Source: an uncultured Eubacteriales bacterium (GTDB taxonomy: Bacteria > Bacillota > Clostridia > Christensenellales > Borkfalkiaceae). Taken from it: DNA of 64,000 nucleotides. Where the stretch lies: positions 1 through 64,000 of the forward strand of contig UQTB01000007.1 of NCBI GenBank assembly GCA_900543915.1. Direction: 5' to 3'. This document shows positions 1-9,486 of the stretch, piece by piece; the first letter of the stretch is position 1, and each line of letters begins with the position of its first letter. A program made the translations under genes and the position numbers. A model generated the notes under the pieces. That model worked only from the letters and a program-made list of their open reading frames with translations, was not told the origin of the DNA and did no database searches.

Positions 1-1
1 G

Positions 2-442
2 GCGGCGGCGGGGTATCTGTTTCAGCTAGCGATCGAGGCGGCGCGCAAGGCGCGCCTCGCCGCCCGTGCGAAAAAGGAATACCGCAAGGTGGAAAAGGCC
101 ATCGACACAGAGCTCAAAAAACCGGAGGAAAAGGCGGAAATCCCGGCGGTTCCCGTCCGCCCGCCCGTGCGCTACGTCGACGAGGATTTTCCCCTGCAGC
201 GCATGGAGCGCTCGGTCGCGGGCAAAGCGCCGGACAAGGATAAACTGTGCCTGGAGCACGCCGCGGGCGTCATCGAGAAGCTCTCCTATTACGATCTCTC
301 TCCCGCCGACTTAAAGCAGGTGGACGAGCTGGAGCTTCTGCTGAATCAGGCGGAGCGCGAAGGCGTCACGCCGGCGAACAAGGAGCGCATCAACGACGGC
401 TTGTCCGAGCTCCTGAAGATCATGTCAAAGTACGCCGTCTAG
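2..442 (+). CDS. C-terminal part of a hypothetical helical protein
   Basis: The reading frame is open from the left edge of the window, so the start lies upstream and only the last 146 residues are visible. The first visible residues contain a short hydrophobic stretch (GYLFQLAIEA) followed by a basic region rich in Arg, Lys and Ala, then a Pro/Glu-rich linker and a charged, helix-forming C-terminus. This could be a membrane anchor with a cytoplasmic tail, but too little is visible to tell. I recognise no family. A GTG at 89 is a possible internal start, but the open frame and the similar composition upstream argue that the gene begins outside. Its stop codon overlaps the stop of the convergent radical SAM gene (both use the CTAG at 439-442). 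Confidence 0.6.
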   Translation, partial: AAAGYLFQLAIEAARKARLAARAKKEYRKVEKAIDTELKKPEEKAEIPAVPVRPPVRYVDEDFPLQRMERSVAGKAPDKDKLCLEHAAGVIEKLSYYDLSPADLKQVDELELLLNQAEREGVTPANKERINDGLSELLKIMSKYAV

Positions 443-1293
443 CCGTCCCAATCGGGGATATACGCCTCTGAGGCGGAGGACCGCTCCTGAATAAACGCGT
501 TTGCAATCTGCAGCCGTTCGGCGGCGGCGAGCACCTTTTCGTATTCCCGCCGCGTGATCCTGCGCTGCAGCTCTGGAAAAGCGCCGATCTCGCCGAAGGG
601 CGTATACTGTGCCATCAGAGAGAGACAGCACGCGTCTTTGAAGGGGGCGAACCACTCCAGAATTCTGACGCTGTCATCCGTATTGAGGGGCAGAATGAGG
701 TGCCGCACCACGACGCCTCTCTTCATGAGACCGTTCTCTATGAGAACGGTCTTGTTCAGCATATAGCGTATGGCTTCGGAGGCGTACCGGAAGTAATCCG
801 GTTTTCCGGTATACCGCGCGGAGACCGCGGGCGAAAAGTATTTCAGATCGGGGAGATACACGTCCACGAAATCGTTGACGCGTTTCAGCGTCTCCACCGT
901 CTCGTATCCGTGCGAATTCCAGACAACGGTTTTGGGGCGGTAATACGCCATCGCCTCGCAGATCTGCGGGGCGTAATGCGTCGGGTTGACGAGGTTGATG
1001 TTGTGCGCGCCGGCCTCTTCCAGCTCGCGGAAAATTTCGGCGAGCTCCCGCGGGGATACGCTCCTTCCCAGCTTTGCGCGGCTCACTTCGTAGTTCTGGC
1101 AGAAAACGCACCGCAGGGAACAGCCCGAAAAGAAGATGTTGCCCGCGCCGTTCGTCCCCGAGATGACGGGCTCCTCGTAGGGGTGCAGACCGTATTTGGC
1201 GATTCTCATTTCCCTGCCCGCGCGGCATGCGCCGTCGGAAAGTTCCCTATCCGCTCCGCAGGCGTTCGGACAGAGGCGGCATTCGGTTCCCAT
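439..1293 (-). CDS. Radical SAM protein, PflX/PflA-like (COG1313 type)
   Basis: A 284-residue protein with the radical SAM cluster motif CSLRCVFC (C-x3-C-x2-C) near residue 59, which binds the [4Fe-4S] cluster and S-adenosylmethionine. Extra cysteines at the N-terminus (CRLCPNAC and GACRAG) are typical of the PflX group, which resembles pyruvate formate-lyase activating enzymes. The later sequence (NINLVNPTHYAP, YLPDLKYFS) also fits this group. The true substrate of this group is not established. No glycyl radical enzyme gene is next to it, so a formate-lyase role cannot be inferred. It starts with ATG behind GAGGAAG and has its own promoter, back to back with the metK promoter. Confidence 0.85.
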   Translation of the reverse strand: MGTECRLCPNACGADRELSDGACRAGREMRIAKYGLHPYEEPVISGTNGAGNIFFSGCSLRCVFCQNYEVSRAKLGRSVSPRELAEIFRELEEAGAHNINLVNPTHYAPQICEAMAYYRPKTVVWNSHGYETVETLKRVNDFVDVYLPDLKYFSPAVSARYTGKPDYFRYASEAIRYMLNKTVLIENGLMKRGVVVRHLILPLNTDDSVRILEWFAPFKDACCLSLMAQYTPFGEIGAFPELQRRITRREYEKVLAAAERLQIANAFIQERSSASEAYIPDWDG

Positions 1294-1322
1294 TTTTTCT
1301 TCCTCGTTTGCTTTTTGCTTCG

Positions 1323-1352
1323 ATTATAGCCGTTTTTTCCCCGAATTGTCAA
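1323..1352 (-). promoter_or_regulatory. Sigma-A promoter of the radical SAM gene
   Basis: Read on the minus strand, a perfect -35 TTGACA (complement of 1347-1352) and a perfect -10 TATAAT (complement of 1323-1328) are separated by 18 bases. The predicted transcript starts about 20 bases before the ATG at 1293, leaving room for the GAGGAAG ribosome binding site. Confidence 0.8.
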
Positions 1353-1370
1353 CGGTAAGCGAGGGAATGA

Positions 1371-1399
1371 TTGACAATTATCCGAAAATCCTCTATAAT
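1371..1399 (+). promoter_or_regulatory. Sigma-A promoter of metK
   Basis: TTGACA at 1371-1376 and TATAAT at 1394-1399 are both perfect consensus hexamers with a 17-base spacer. The -35 element forms an 8-base inverted repeat with the -35 of the divergent promoter (ATTGTCAA at 1345-1352, TTGACAAT at 1371-1378). The leader to the metK ATG is short, and I see no SAM riboswitch fold in it. Confidence 0.9.
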
Positions 1400-1428
1400 A
1401 AATAAGTTAAATTACAGAGGTAGATAGA

Positions 1429-2588
<1,160 letters not shown>

Positions 2589-2592
<4 letters not shown>

Positions 2593-3308
2593 AACGCTTT
2601 CTGCGCGCGCTGTTCCGCCCGGACTGGCGGTGTCTGTCCTGCGGGGATGAAATATTCACCGAGGGAAAATACTTCTGTCCGCGCTGTGAAGAGAAGCTGC
2701 CCTATCACACGGTGATCTGCGATCACTGCGGCAGGGCGGTACCCGTCGCGCAGAGCTATTGTTACGAATGCAAAAACCAGCTGACCGAGGTGGACCGGGC
2801 GCGCAGCGCCTTTTCGTACGAACCGCCGGTGAGCGGGCTCATTCAGTCCTTCAAGTACCGCAACAGGCGTTATCTCGCGGAGGCGTTCGCTTCCGCGCTG
2901 GCGCGGGTGTATTTTTCGCAGTGCGAAGTCTGCGATCTCATGGTATTCGTGCCCATGACGCGCCGGCGGGAACGGGAGCGCGGCTACAATCAGACCGCTC
3001 TTTTGGCGCGTGAACTGTCCGCGCGCATCGGCGTTCCCCTCGCGGAGGAGGCGCTCGTAAAGATCCGGGATACGCCGCGCCAGGCCGACCTGTCGGCGGC
3101 GGAACGGAGGGAAAACCTCGTCGGCAGCTTCCGCGTTCATCAAAGAAAAGAAGTAGAAAATAAAACCATCCTGCTCGTGGACGACGTTCTGACCACGGGA
3201 GCGACGGCGGAGGCGATCGCCCGCGCGCTGAAAGGCGCCGGCGCGAAGCGCGTGATCTTATTGACCGTCGCGTCCGTGCGTTCGCGGCGGGAGGAAGAAA
3301 AGGAGTAA
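2589..3308 (+). CDS. comF: ComF family amidophosphoribosyltransferase-like protein
   Basis: A 239-residue ComF-type protein. The N-terminal part carries four CxxC pairs (CLSCGDE, CPRCEE, CDHCG, CYECKN), consistent with zinc binding. The C-terminal part is a phosphoribosyltransferase-like domain with the PRPP-loop motif ILLVDDVLTTGAT. ComF members take part in uptake or processing of transforming DNA, but no other competence genes are present here. I chose the ATG at 2589, which overlaps the metK stop. The longer upstream frame lies inside metK. SecA follows after 3 bases, with its ribosome binding site inside the end of comF. Confidence 0.9.
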
Positions 3309-3311
3309 TAT

Positions 3312-5999
3312 ATGGGTTTAATCAGGTACATTCTGGGCGGGGAAGGACGCAAGAATTTGAGGCGCCTGGACAAGATGGCGGACAAGGTGCTCGCGCTCGA
3401 GGGAAAGTACGCCGCGATGTCGGACGAAGAATTGAAGAGCGTCACGCCTGCGCTCAAAGAGCGGCTCGCAAAAGGGGAAACGCTGGACGATATTCTGTAC
3501 GACGCGTTCGCCGCCGTCCGGGAAGCCGCGTGGCGCGTGCTCAATATGCGCCATTACAAGGTGCAGGTCATGGGCGGCATCTGCCTGCATCAGGGGCGCG
3601 TCGCCGAGATGAAGACGGGCGAAGGCAAGACGCTCGTCGCCACGCTGCCCGCCTATCTGAACGCGCTCGCAGGGGAGGGCGTTCACGTCGTCACGGTCAA
3701 CGATTACCTCGCCTCCCGCGACGCCGAGTGGATGGGCAAGGTCTATAAATTCATGGGACTCACCGTGGGCTGCGTCGTGCCCGGCATGGAGGACAAGGAG
3801 AAGAAAGAAGCCTATCAGTGCGATATCCTCTACGGCACCAACAACGAGCTCGGGTTCGACTATCTGAGAGACAACTTGAAGAGCCGCCTGGAGCAGATGG
3901 TGCAGCGCCCGCTCTCCTTTGCCATTGTGGACGAAGTGGACTCCATCCTCATCGATGAGGCGCGTACGCCGCTCATCATCTCGGGCAAGGGGGGAGAATC
4001 CTCCGAGAAATACGTCACGGCGAACCGCTTTGTCAAGACGCTGACGTTAGACGAAGATTTTACCATCGACATCAAGGAAAAATCCGTGCAGATCACAGAG
4101 TCGGGCGCGGAAAAGGCGGAGCGCTTCTTTAATCTGCAGAACCTCGCGGATATCGAAAACGCCGATTTGAACCACCACATTCAGCAGGCGCTGAAGGCGA
4201 ATTACATCTTTAAGCGAGACAACGATTACATCGTCAACGACGGCGAAATCATCATCGTTGACGAGTTCACCGGCCGTCTGATGATCGGCCGCCGCTATTC
4301 GGACGGCCTCCATCAGGCGATCGAGGCGAAGGAAGGCGTGCAGATCCGCAACGAAAACAAGACGTACGCCACCATCACGTTCCAGAATTATTTCCGCCTC
4401 TATAAGAAACTTTCCGGTATGACCGGTACGGCGAAGACGGAGGAAGAGGAGTTCCGTTCCATTTACGGGCTGGACGTCCTGGAGATCCCCACCAACGAGC
4501 CCGTCGCGCGCATCGACGCGAACGACGTCATCTATTCCACCGTGAAAGCCAAGGAAAAGGCGATCATCGAGGAGATCAAGGAGCGCCATGCGAAGGGGCA
4601 GCCGGTGCTGGTCGGCACGGTCACCGTCGAAAAGTCGGAGGAAATTTCCAGACTTCTCATAAAGGAAAAGATCAAACACAACGTATTGAACGCGAAGAAC
4701 CACGCGCGCGAGGCGGAGATCGTCGCGCAGGCGGGGCGGTACGGCGCGGTCACGATCGCGACGAACATGGCGGGGCGCGGAACGGACATTCTGCTCGGCG
4801 GCAACCCCGAGTTTCTGGCGAAGAGAAAGCTGCGCGAAGAGGGCGTGGAGGAAGAGGATCTCGATCTGGCGACTTCCTATATCTCTGAGGTGCCCGAAAA
4901 CATCCGCGAGATCCGCGCGCACTACCGCGAAGTATACGACGAGTTCAAAAAGGTGACGGACGCCGAGCGCGAAAAAGTCATCGCGGCGGGCGGCCTGCAC
5001 ATCTTGGGAACCGAGCGCCACGAATCCCGCCGGATCGACAACCAGCTGCGCGGCCGCAGCGGCCGTCAGGGGGATCCGGGGTCTTCGGTGTTCTTCATCT
5101 CGCTGGAAGACGACCTTGCCAAGCGCTTCGGCGGCGATAAGATGCAGCGCGTCTATGAATTTTTCAAGGTGGAAGAGGATACGCCGCTTTCCGCGAAGAT
5201 GCTTTCCCGTCAGATCGAGAACGCGCAGAGGAATATCGAGGGGAGAAACTTCGGCATCCGCAAACACGTTCTCGAATACGACGACGTCATGAACAAACAG
5301 CGCGAGGTGATGTACGCCGAGCGCCTGCGCGTCATCAAGGCGCCGGACGTGCACGAGGACATCCTCAACTTTATCCCCGATCACGTGCGCGCCGTCCTCG
5401 CCTCGGTCATCGACAACGAAAACAAGCCGGATACCTGGGATATCGACGCGCTGAACAAGGCGATCGAGCAGAAACTGCTTCCGGCGGATTCCAACTTCGT
5501 AACCCGCGATAAGGTGGAGAACTGGGACTACGACTATCTTGTTCAGAAGCTGACGGACGAGACCATCCGCGTCTACGAGGACAAGATCGAACGCTATAAA
5601 GAACAGGGCATCAACTATCACGAGCTGGAAAAAATCGTCCTCATCAAGAACGTCGATACCAAGTGGATCGACCACATCGACTCCATGGATCAGCTGAGAA
5701 AGGGCATCAGCCTCCGCTCTTACGGACAGGTGGATCCCGTCGTGGAATATAAGAAAGAGGGGCTCGAGATGTACGAGGATATGACCGACTCCATCCGCGA
5801 GGACACCGTGGGCGTCCTCCTGAAAGCGGAGATCGAAAAGGTTCCCGTGATGAAGCGCGAGGAAAAGCGCGAGTACGTCACGAACGACACCGAACAGGTC
5901 AAGCGCCCGGCGAAGGCGGGAAAATCCGTCGGCAGAAACGATCCCTGCCCGTGCGGCAGCGGAAAGAAGTACAAGAATTGCTGCGGCAAAAACGCATAA
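3312..5999 (+). CDS. secA: Preprotein translocase ATPase SecA
   Basis: The 895-residue motor ATPase that drives Sec-dependent protein export at the membrane. It has Walker A EMKTGEGKTLVATL near residue 100, the DEVDS box near residue 209, a PMAGRGTD-like motif (here NMAGRGTDILLGG) in the second nucleotide fold, and the C-terminal zinc tail CPCGSGKKYKNCC. Length and order match canonical bacterial SecA. Ribosome binding site AAAGGAG lies at the end of comF. A strong terminator follows the stop directly, so metK-comF-secA form one transcription unit. Confidence 0.98.
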   Translation: MGLIRYILGGEGRKNLRRLDKMADKVLALEGKYAAMSDEELKSVTPALKERLAKGETLDDILYDAFAAVREAAWRVLNMRHYKVQVMGGICLHQGRVAEMKTGEGKTLVATLPAYLNALAGEGVHVVTVNDYLASRDAEWMGKVYKFMGLTVGCVVPGMEDKEKKEAYQCDILYGTNNELGFDYLRDNLKSRLEQMVQRPLSFAIVDEVDSILIDEARTPLIISGKGGESSEKYVTANRFVKTLTLDEDFTIDIKEKSVQITESGAEKAERFFNLQNLADIENADLNHHIQQALKANYIFKRDNDYIVNDGEIIIVDEFTGRLMIGRRYSDGLHQAIEAKEGVQIRNENKTYATITFQNYFRLYKKLSGMTGTAKTEEEEFRSIYGLDVLEIPTNEPVARIDANDVIYSTVKAKEKAIIEEIKERHAKGQPVLVGTVTVEKSEEISRLLIKEKIKHNVLNAKNHAREAEIVAQAGRYGAVTIATNMAGRGTDILLGGNPEFLAKRKLREEGVEEEDLDLATSYISEVPENIREIRAHYREVYDEFKKVTDAEREKVIAAGGLHILGTERHESRRIDNQLRGRSGRQGDPGSSVFFISLEDDLAKRFGGDKMQRVYEFFKVEEDTPLSAKMLSRQIENAQRNIEGRNFGIRKHVLEYDDVMNKQREVMYAERLRVIKAPDVHEDILNFIPDHVRAVLASVIDNENKPDTWDIDALNKAIEQKLLPADSNFVTRDKVENWDYDYLVQKLTDETIRVYEDKIERYKEQGINYHELEKIVLIKNVDTKWIDHIDSMDQLRKGISLRSYGQVDPVVEYKKEGLEMYEDMTDSIREDTVGVLLKAEIEKVPVMKREEKREYVTNDTEQVKRPAKAGKSVGRNDPCPCGSGKKYKNCCGKNA

Positions 6000-6000
6000 G

Positions 6001-6026
6001 AAAGCGCCCCTTCCGGGGCGCTTTTC
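6001..6026 (+). terminator. Rho-independent terminator after secA
   Basis: Perfect stem AAAGCGCCCC / GGGGCGCTTT with a TTCC loop and a following T run. Confidence 0.9.
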
Positions 6027-6105
6027 ATCCGAAAGGAGGGAAAACGGCGATTGCGGCCTGGGGCAGGCAACGCAGTCCGCGCGTCTGCCCGCCGTCCCCG
6101 ATTTC

Positions 6106-6134
6106 TTGACAGACAGAGCGGGGTATGATATAAT
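6106..6134 (+). promoter_or_regulatory. Sigma-A promoter of prfB-tsaD
   Basis: TTGACA at 6106-6111, a 17-base spacer and TATAAT at 6129-6134, both perfect. It lies about 55 bases upstream of the prfB start. Confidence 0.88.
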
Positions 6135-6187
6135 ATCTGCGGATTTTTTTGCGGAAAACGGGCATATTCGCCCTTGGAGGAAAAATT

Positions 6188-7288
6188 ATGATGACGCCGG
6201 ACGAATGTAAACAGCGGCTGAAAGAACTGAGAAAAATGCTTGCGGAAGCGAGCGATTCCATGAAGCTGGAAGCGCTCCGCAAAGAGCTGGCGGAAAAGAC
6301 CGCGCTTTCCGAACGGGAAGAGGTCTGGTCGGATCTGAAACGCTCGCAGCAGCTCGCGCGGGAGATCGCTTCCATCACCGCCAGGACGACGGTCTTTGAC
6401 CGCGCCGAAAAGGCGATAGACGATACCGAGGAGATCCTCATGCTCGCGGAAGAGGAAAACGACCAGGGACTGCTGGCTGAAATCGAAGAGGACCTCAGGC
6501 GCGCGGAGGAAACGGTGGAGGAAATGCACCTCGCGGCGCTCTTAAAGGGAAAATACGACTCCGCGAACGCCATTCTGACCCTCCATGCGGGCGCGGGCGG
6601 TACGGAGGCGTGCGATTGGGTGTCTCTGCTCTATCGTATGTACATGCGTTATGCGGAGCGCCGGGGATATAAGGTGTTCGAGCTCGACCGGCTGGACGGA
6701 GATGAAGCGGGCATCAAGAGCGTCACCCTGAAAGTGGAAGGGGAGAACGCATACGGCTATCTGAAAGCGGAAAAGGGGGTTCACCGCCTCGTCCGCATTT
6801 CTCCCTTTGACGCAAACAAGCGCCGCCATACGTCCTTTGCCTCCCTCGAGGTGATGCCAGAGATCGAGGACAACGAGGAGATCAAGATCAACGCGGAAGA
6901 TCTGCGGATCGACACCTACCGTTCGGGCGGCGCGGGCGGACAGCACATCAACAAGACGGATTCCGCCGTGCGCATTACGCACCTGCCGACGGGGATCGTC
7001 GTGGCCTGTCAGAACGAGCGCAGCCAGGTGCAGAACAGGGAAATGGCGATGAAGATGCTGATGAGCAAGCTCATCGAAAAGCGGGAATCCGAACGGCTGG
7101 AGCAGGAGCAGTCTCTGAAGGGCGAGATCAAAAAGATCGAATGGGGCAGCCAGATCAGAAGCTATGTGTTCTGCCCGTATACGCTCGTAAAGGATCATCG
7201 CACGGGCTTTGAGAATTCCAACGTCACTGCGGTGATGGACGGGGATATCCACCCGTTTATCATCGATTATCTGAAGAAGTCGCAATGA
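6188..7288 (+). CDS. prfB: Peptide chain release factor 2
   Basis: RF2 recognises UGA and UAA stop codons and releases the finished peptide on the ribosome. Seen here are the RF2 tripeptide SPF (SPFDANKRRHTSF) and the catalytic GGQ (SGGAGGQHINK). The start is taken as the ATG at 6188, behind TTGGAGG at 6174-6180; the frame extends 13 codons further upstream but across that site. The protein is 366 residues in one unbroken frame. The N-terminal region shows none of the in-frame UGA programmed frameshift that autoregulates RF2 in many bacteria. The stop TGA overlaps the tsaD ATG. Confidence 0.96.
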   Translation: MMTPDECKQRLKELRKMLAEASDSMKLEALRKELAEKTALSEREEVWSDLKRSQQLAREIASITARTTVFDRAEKAIDDTEEILMLAEEENDQGLLAEIEEDLRRAEETVEEMHLAALLKGKYDSANAILTLHAGAGGTEACDWVSLLYRMYMRYAERRGYKVFELDRLDGDEAGIKSVTLKVEGENAYGYLKAEKGVHRLVRISPFDANKRRHTSFASLEVMPEIEDNEEIKINAEDLRIDTYRSGGAGGQHINKTDSAVRITHLPTGIVVACQNERSQVQNREMAMKMLMSKLIEKRESERLEQEQSLKGEIKKIEWGSQIRSYVFCPYTLVKDHRTGFENSNVTAVMDGDIHPFIIDYLKKSQ

Positions 7289-8331
7289 GTTACGCCGACG
7301 CCGTCCGCGCCCTCCCCGTCCGGGAGGACGCGCTGATTCTGGGAATCGAGACTTCCTGCGACGAGACCGCGGTTTCGCTCGTGCGGGGCGGGAGAGAGGT
7401 GCTGGCGGACGAAATTATCTCGAGCGCGGCGGAACATGCGAAGTTCGGCGGCGTCGTCCCCGAGATCGCGTCCCGCGCGCACACGGAGGCGATTTCCGTC
7501 GCCGCTGCGCGCGCGCTGAAGGCGGCGGGGGTTTTCCTGCCGGAGGTAGACGCGGTCGCCGTCACCTACGGGGCGGGACTCTTGGGCGCGCTGCTGGTGG
7601 GCGTGTCGTATGCGAAGAGCCTCGCGTTTGCGCTGAACAAGCCGTTGATCCCGGTCAGCCACATCAGGGGACACATGGCGGCGGCGTACCTGGCAGACAA
7701 AACGCTGGAGCCTCCCTTTTTGTCCCTGCTGACGAGCGGCGGGCATACCGCGCTGATCCATGTTTCGGACTATGAAAAAATGGAGGTTCTGGGCGGAACG
7801 CTGGATGACGCCGTTGGCGAAGCATTCGACAAGGTTGCGCGCGTGCTGGGGCTTTCCTATCCGGGCGGGCCCGCCGTGGAGCGCCTCGCGCGGGAGGGAC
7901 GAAACGTCGTGCCGCTTCCCAAAATGCTGAAAGGGGCGAAGGGATACGACGTCTCGTACAGCGGGCTGAAGACCGCCGTCATCAACTACGTCCATACCAG
8001 AGAGCAGCGCGGGGAAGATTGGAGCCGGGCGGACGTCGCGTGTTCCTTTCAGCATGCCGCGCTGGACGTGCTCGTCGAAAAAGCCGTCGAAGCGGCGCAG
8101 GAACGCGGGCTGAATACCGTCGTCTCGGGCGGCGGCGTCGCGGCGAACGGCTATCTGCGCAGCCTTCTTGCGGAGCGGTGCGCGGCGGCGGGCATAAAGG
8201 CCGTGATTCCCGACAAAAAACTCTGTACAGACAACGCCTCCATGATCGCGGCGGAAGGGTATCTTCAATACCGCGCGGGGAACTTTGCCGATCTCAGCCT
8301 GAACGCCGCGGCAAACGTTCCGCTGAAATGA
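7285..8331 (+). CDS. tsaD: tRNA N6-adenosine threonylcarbamoyltransferase
   Basis: Transfers the threonylcarbamoyl group to A37 of ANN-decoding tRNAs, with TsaB and TsaE as usual partners. The 348 residues carry GIETSCDETA near the start and the metal-binding HIRGHMAAAY; TSGGHTAL and the nucleotide-site motif GGTLDDAVGEAFDK also fit. The first ten or so residues before LILGIETSCDE are a little longer than in many homologues. It starts in an ATGA overlap with the prfB stop, so translation is probably coupled. tsaB and tsaE are not in the window. Confidence 0.96.
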   Translation: MSYADAVRALPVREDALILGIETSCDETAVSLVRGGREVLADEIISSAAEHAKFGGVVPEIASRAHTEAISVAAARALKAAGVFLPEVDAVAVTYGAGLLGALLVGVSYAKSLAFALNKPLIPVSHIRGHMAAAYLADKTLEPPFLSLLTSGGHTALIHVSDYEKMEVLGGTLDDAVGEAFDKVARVLGLSYPGGPAVERLAREGRNVVPLPKMLKGAKGYDVSYSGLKTAVINYVHTREQRGEDWSRADVACSFQHAALDVLVEKAVEAAQERGLNTVVSGGGVAANGYLRSLLAERCAAAGIKAVIPDKKLCTDNASMIAAEGYLQYRAGNFADLSLNAAANVPLK

Positions 8332-8482
8332 GCGCGGTTTTGCGGGAATAAAACAAGCCGAAACGGCTCGTGCCGGCAAGAGAGATCCGGATCGTTCCGG
8401 CGCTTTCATGCGGACGGCGCCGGGAGATGAATCTGCAAAAAAGGGAAGCGTTGAAGAACGCTCTCCATAGAGATGAAAAAAG

Positions 8483-8512
8483 GCGAAGAATGATCGCATT
8501 CTTCGCTCTTTT
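8483..8512. terminator. Bidirectional terminator between tsaD and a leftward gene
   Basis: Perfect 10-base stem GCGAAGAATG / CATTCTTCGC with an ATCG loop. T runs follow on both strands (TCTTTT on plus, TTTTTT on minus), so it can serve tsaD and the convergent gene at 8541. Confidence 0.88.
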
Positions 8513-8540
8513 CATTGCATGATAAACAGAAATTGATCCA

Positions 8541-9398
8541 TCATGGATCCGCGCGTTCCGATTGTTTCTCCAAAAGATATTTCAGCATGGTTACTTCTCG
8601 TCTGACCCTGACATAATATTCGCTTTGCTGATATTGCGGAACCGCTTTCCCTGTGCAGCGCAGAATGTCTTCCGCCGTTTCAGGAACGGGAAGAGGCTGC
8701 AGATCGGCGAAGCTGCCGAGGGGAAAGAGCACAGAGGAAGTACCTTCGGTCAGCCAGGTTTTCGCGATCTTTTTGAACGTTTGAAAATCGCATTCATATT
8801 CGGGAACCATGCGGAAGACGTATTTTTTCTCTCCGTCCACGTACCAACACAAGTCAAGCAAAATTCGCATCTCTTTTTTAAGCTCAACTTCCGGTTTAAC
8901 CTTCAATTCCGATGCGATTTTCTGCATTTGCCCGTAAAGCGGCAGATCTTTGATTGTGCTGTCCGCGGCGGACAAAATGCTGTCTTTCAGGCTGTCGTCC
9001 GCGTACGCCATGTGATAAAGGGAAAAGGCCTCATGCGACACACAGGAAAACAGGCATTTTTCGCCTTTGAACAAACTGAGATTTTCGAGAAAAACAGTTC
9101 GTCCGTCTCCGAACATACAAGTAAGACTCTCGTCAAGAATGTGCTTTTTAAGCGGTGCCGTCAGTTGAAAGCGGAAGTGATTCCCCCGCATTCCTCCGTC
9201 GCTTTCCCCTTGCCGGCAGGACAGAAAGGCGGGAACGATATTCTCGTATCGCGTACCGTAAAGTTCGTTAATGTCTCCCAGTCCGTAAGATTCGTCCCCC
9301 AAGAATTCGGCTGTATCGCTTGCGGACAAAATCGCGTTTGCGACAGATCTCTGCACTTCGTCAAATATCGTATAGCACGGGATCTCTTCAAAATACAT
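8541..9398 (-). CDS. Hypothetical protein, 285 residues
   Basis: No family recognised. The protein is soluble-looking, with no signal peptide or membrane helix, moderately acidic, and rich in aromatic residues (for example CWYVDGEKKYVFRM). Ten cysteines are scattered without a clear motif. It begins at an ATG preceded by CGGAG and is separated by about 90 bases from the end of the membrane-protein gene upstream, so it may be co-transcribed or have its own weak promoter (TTTATA-18-TATAAA on the minus strand). The bidirectional terminator at 8483-8512 ends it. Codon use looks less GC-rich than the genes around it. Confidence 0.7.
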   Translation of the reverse strand: MYFEEIPCYTIFDEVQRSVANAILSASDTAEFLGDESYGLGDINELYGTRYENIVPAFLSCRQGESDGGMRGNHFRFQLTAPLKKHILDESLTCMFGDGRTVFLENLSLFKGEKCLFSCVSHEAFSLYHMAYADDSLKDSILSAADSTIKDLPLYGQMQKIASELKVKPEVELKKEMRILLDLCWYVDGEKKYVFRMVPEYECDFQTFKKIAKTWLTEGTSSVLFPLGSFADLQPLPVPETAEDILRCTGKAVPQYQQSEYYVRVRREVTMLKYLLEKQSERADP

Positions 9399-9486
9399 TG
9401 CCGCTCCGTATGATCATTTCTCTTTATAATCTTTGGTAAAATTTCCTATAAAACCTGCGGGAAGGGGTGTCCTTTTCCCGGCGTGT

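Noticed and set aside
1400..1428. SAM riboswitch before metK
   Set aside because: The leader from the consensus promoter is only about 20-25 bases, too short for any SAM riboswitch, and no terminator is present.
4047..5675. A 542-residue gene antisense to secA
   Set aside because: It mirrors SecA codons in a GC-rich gene, has no ribosome binding site and no recognisable protein pattern.
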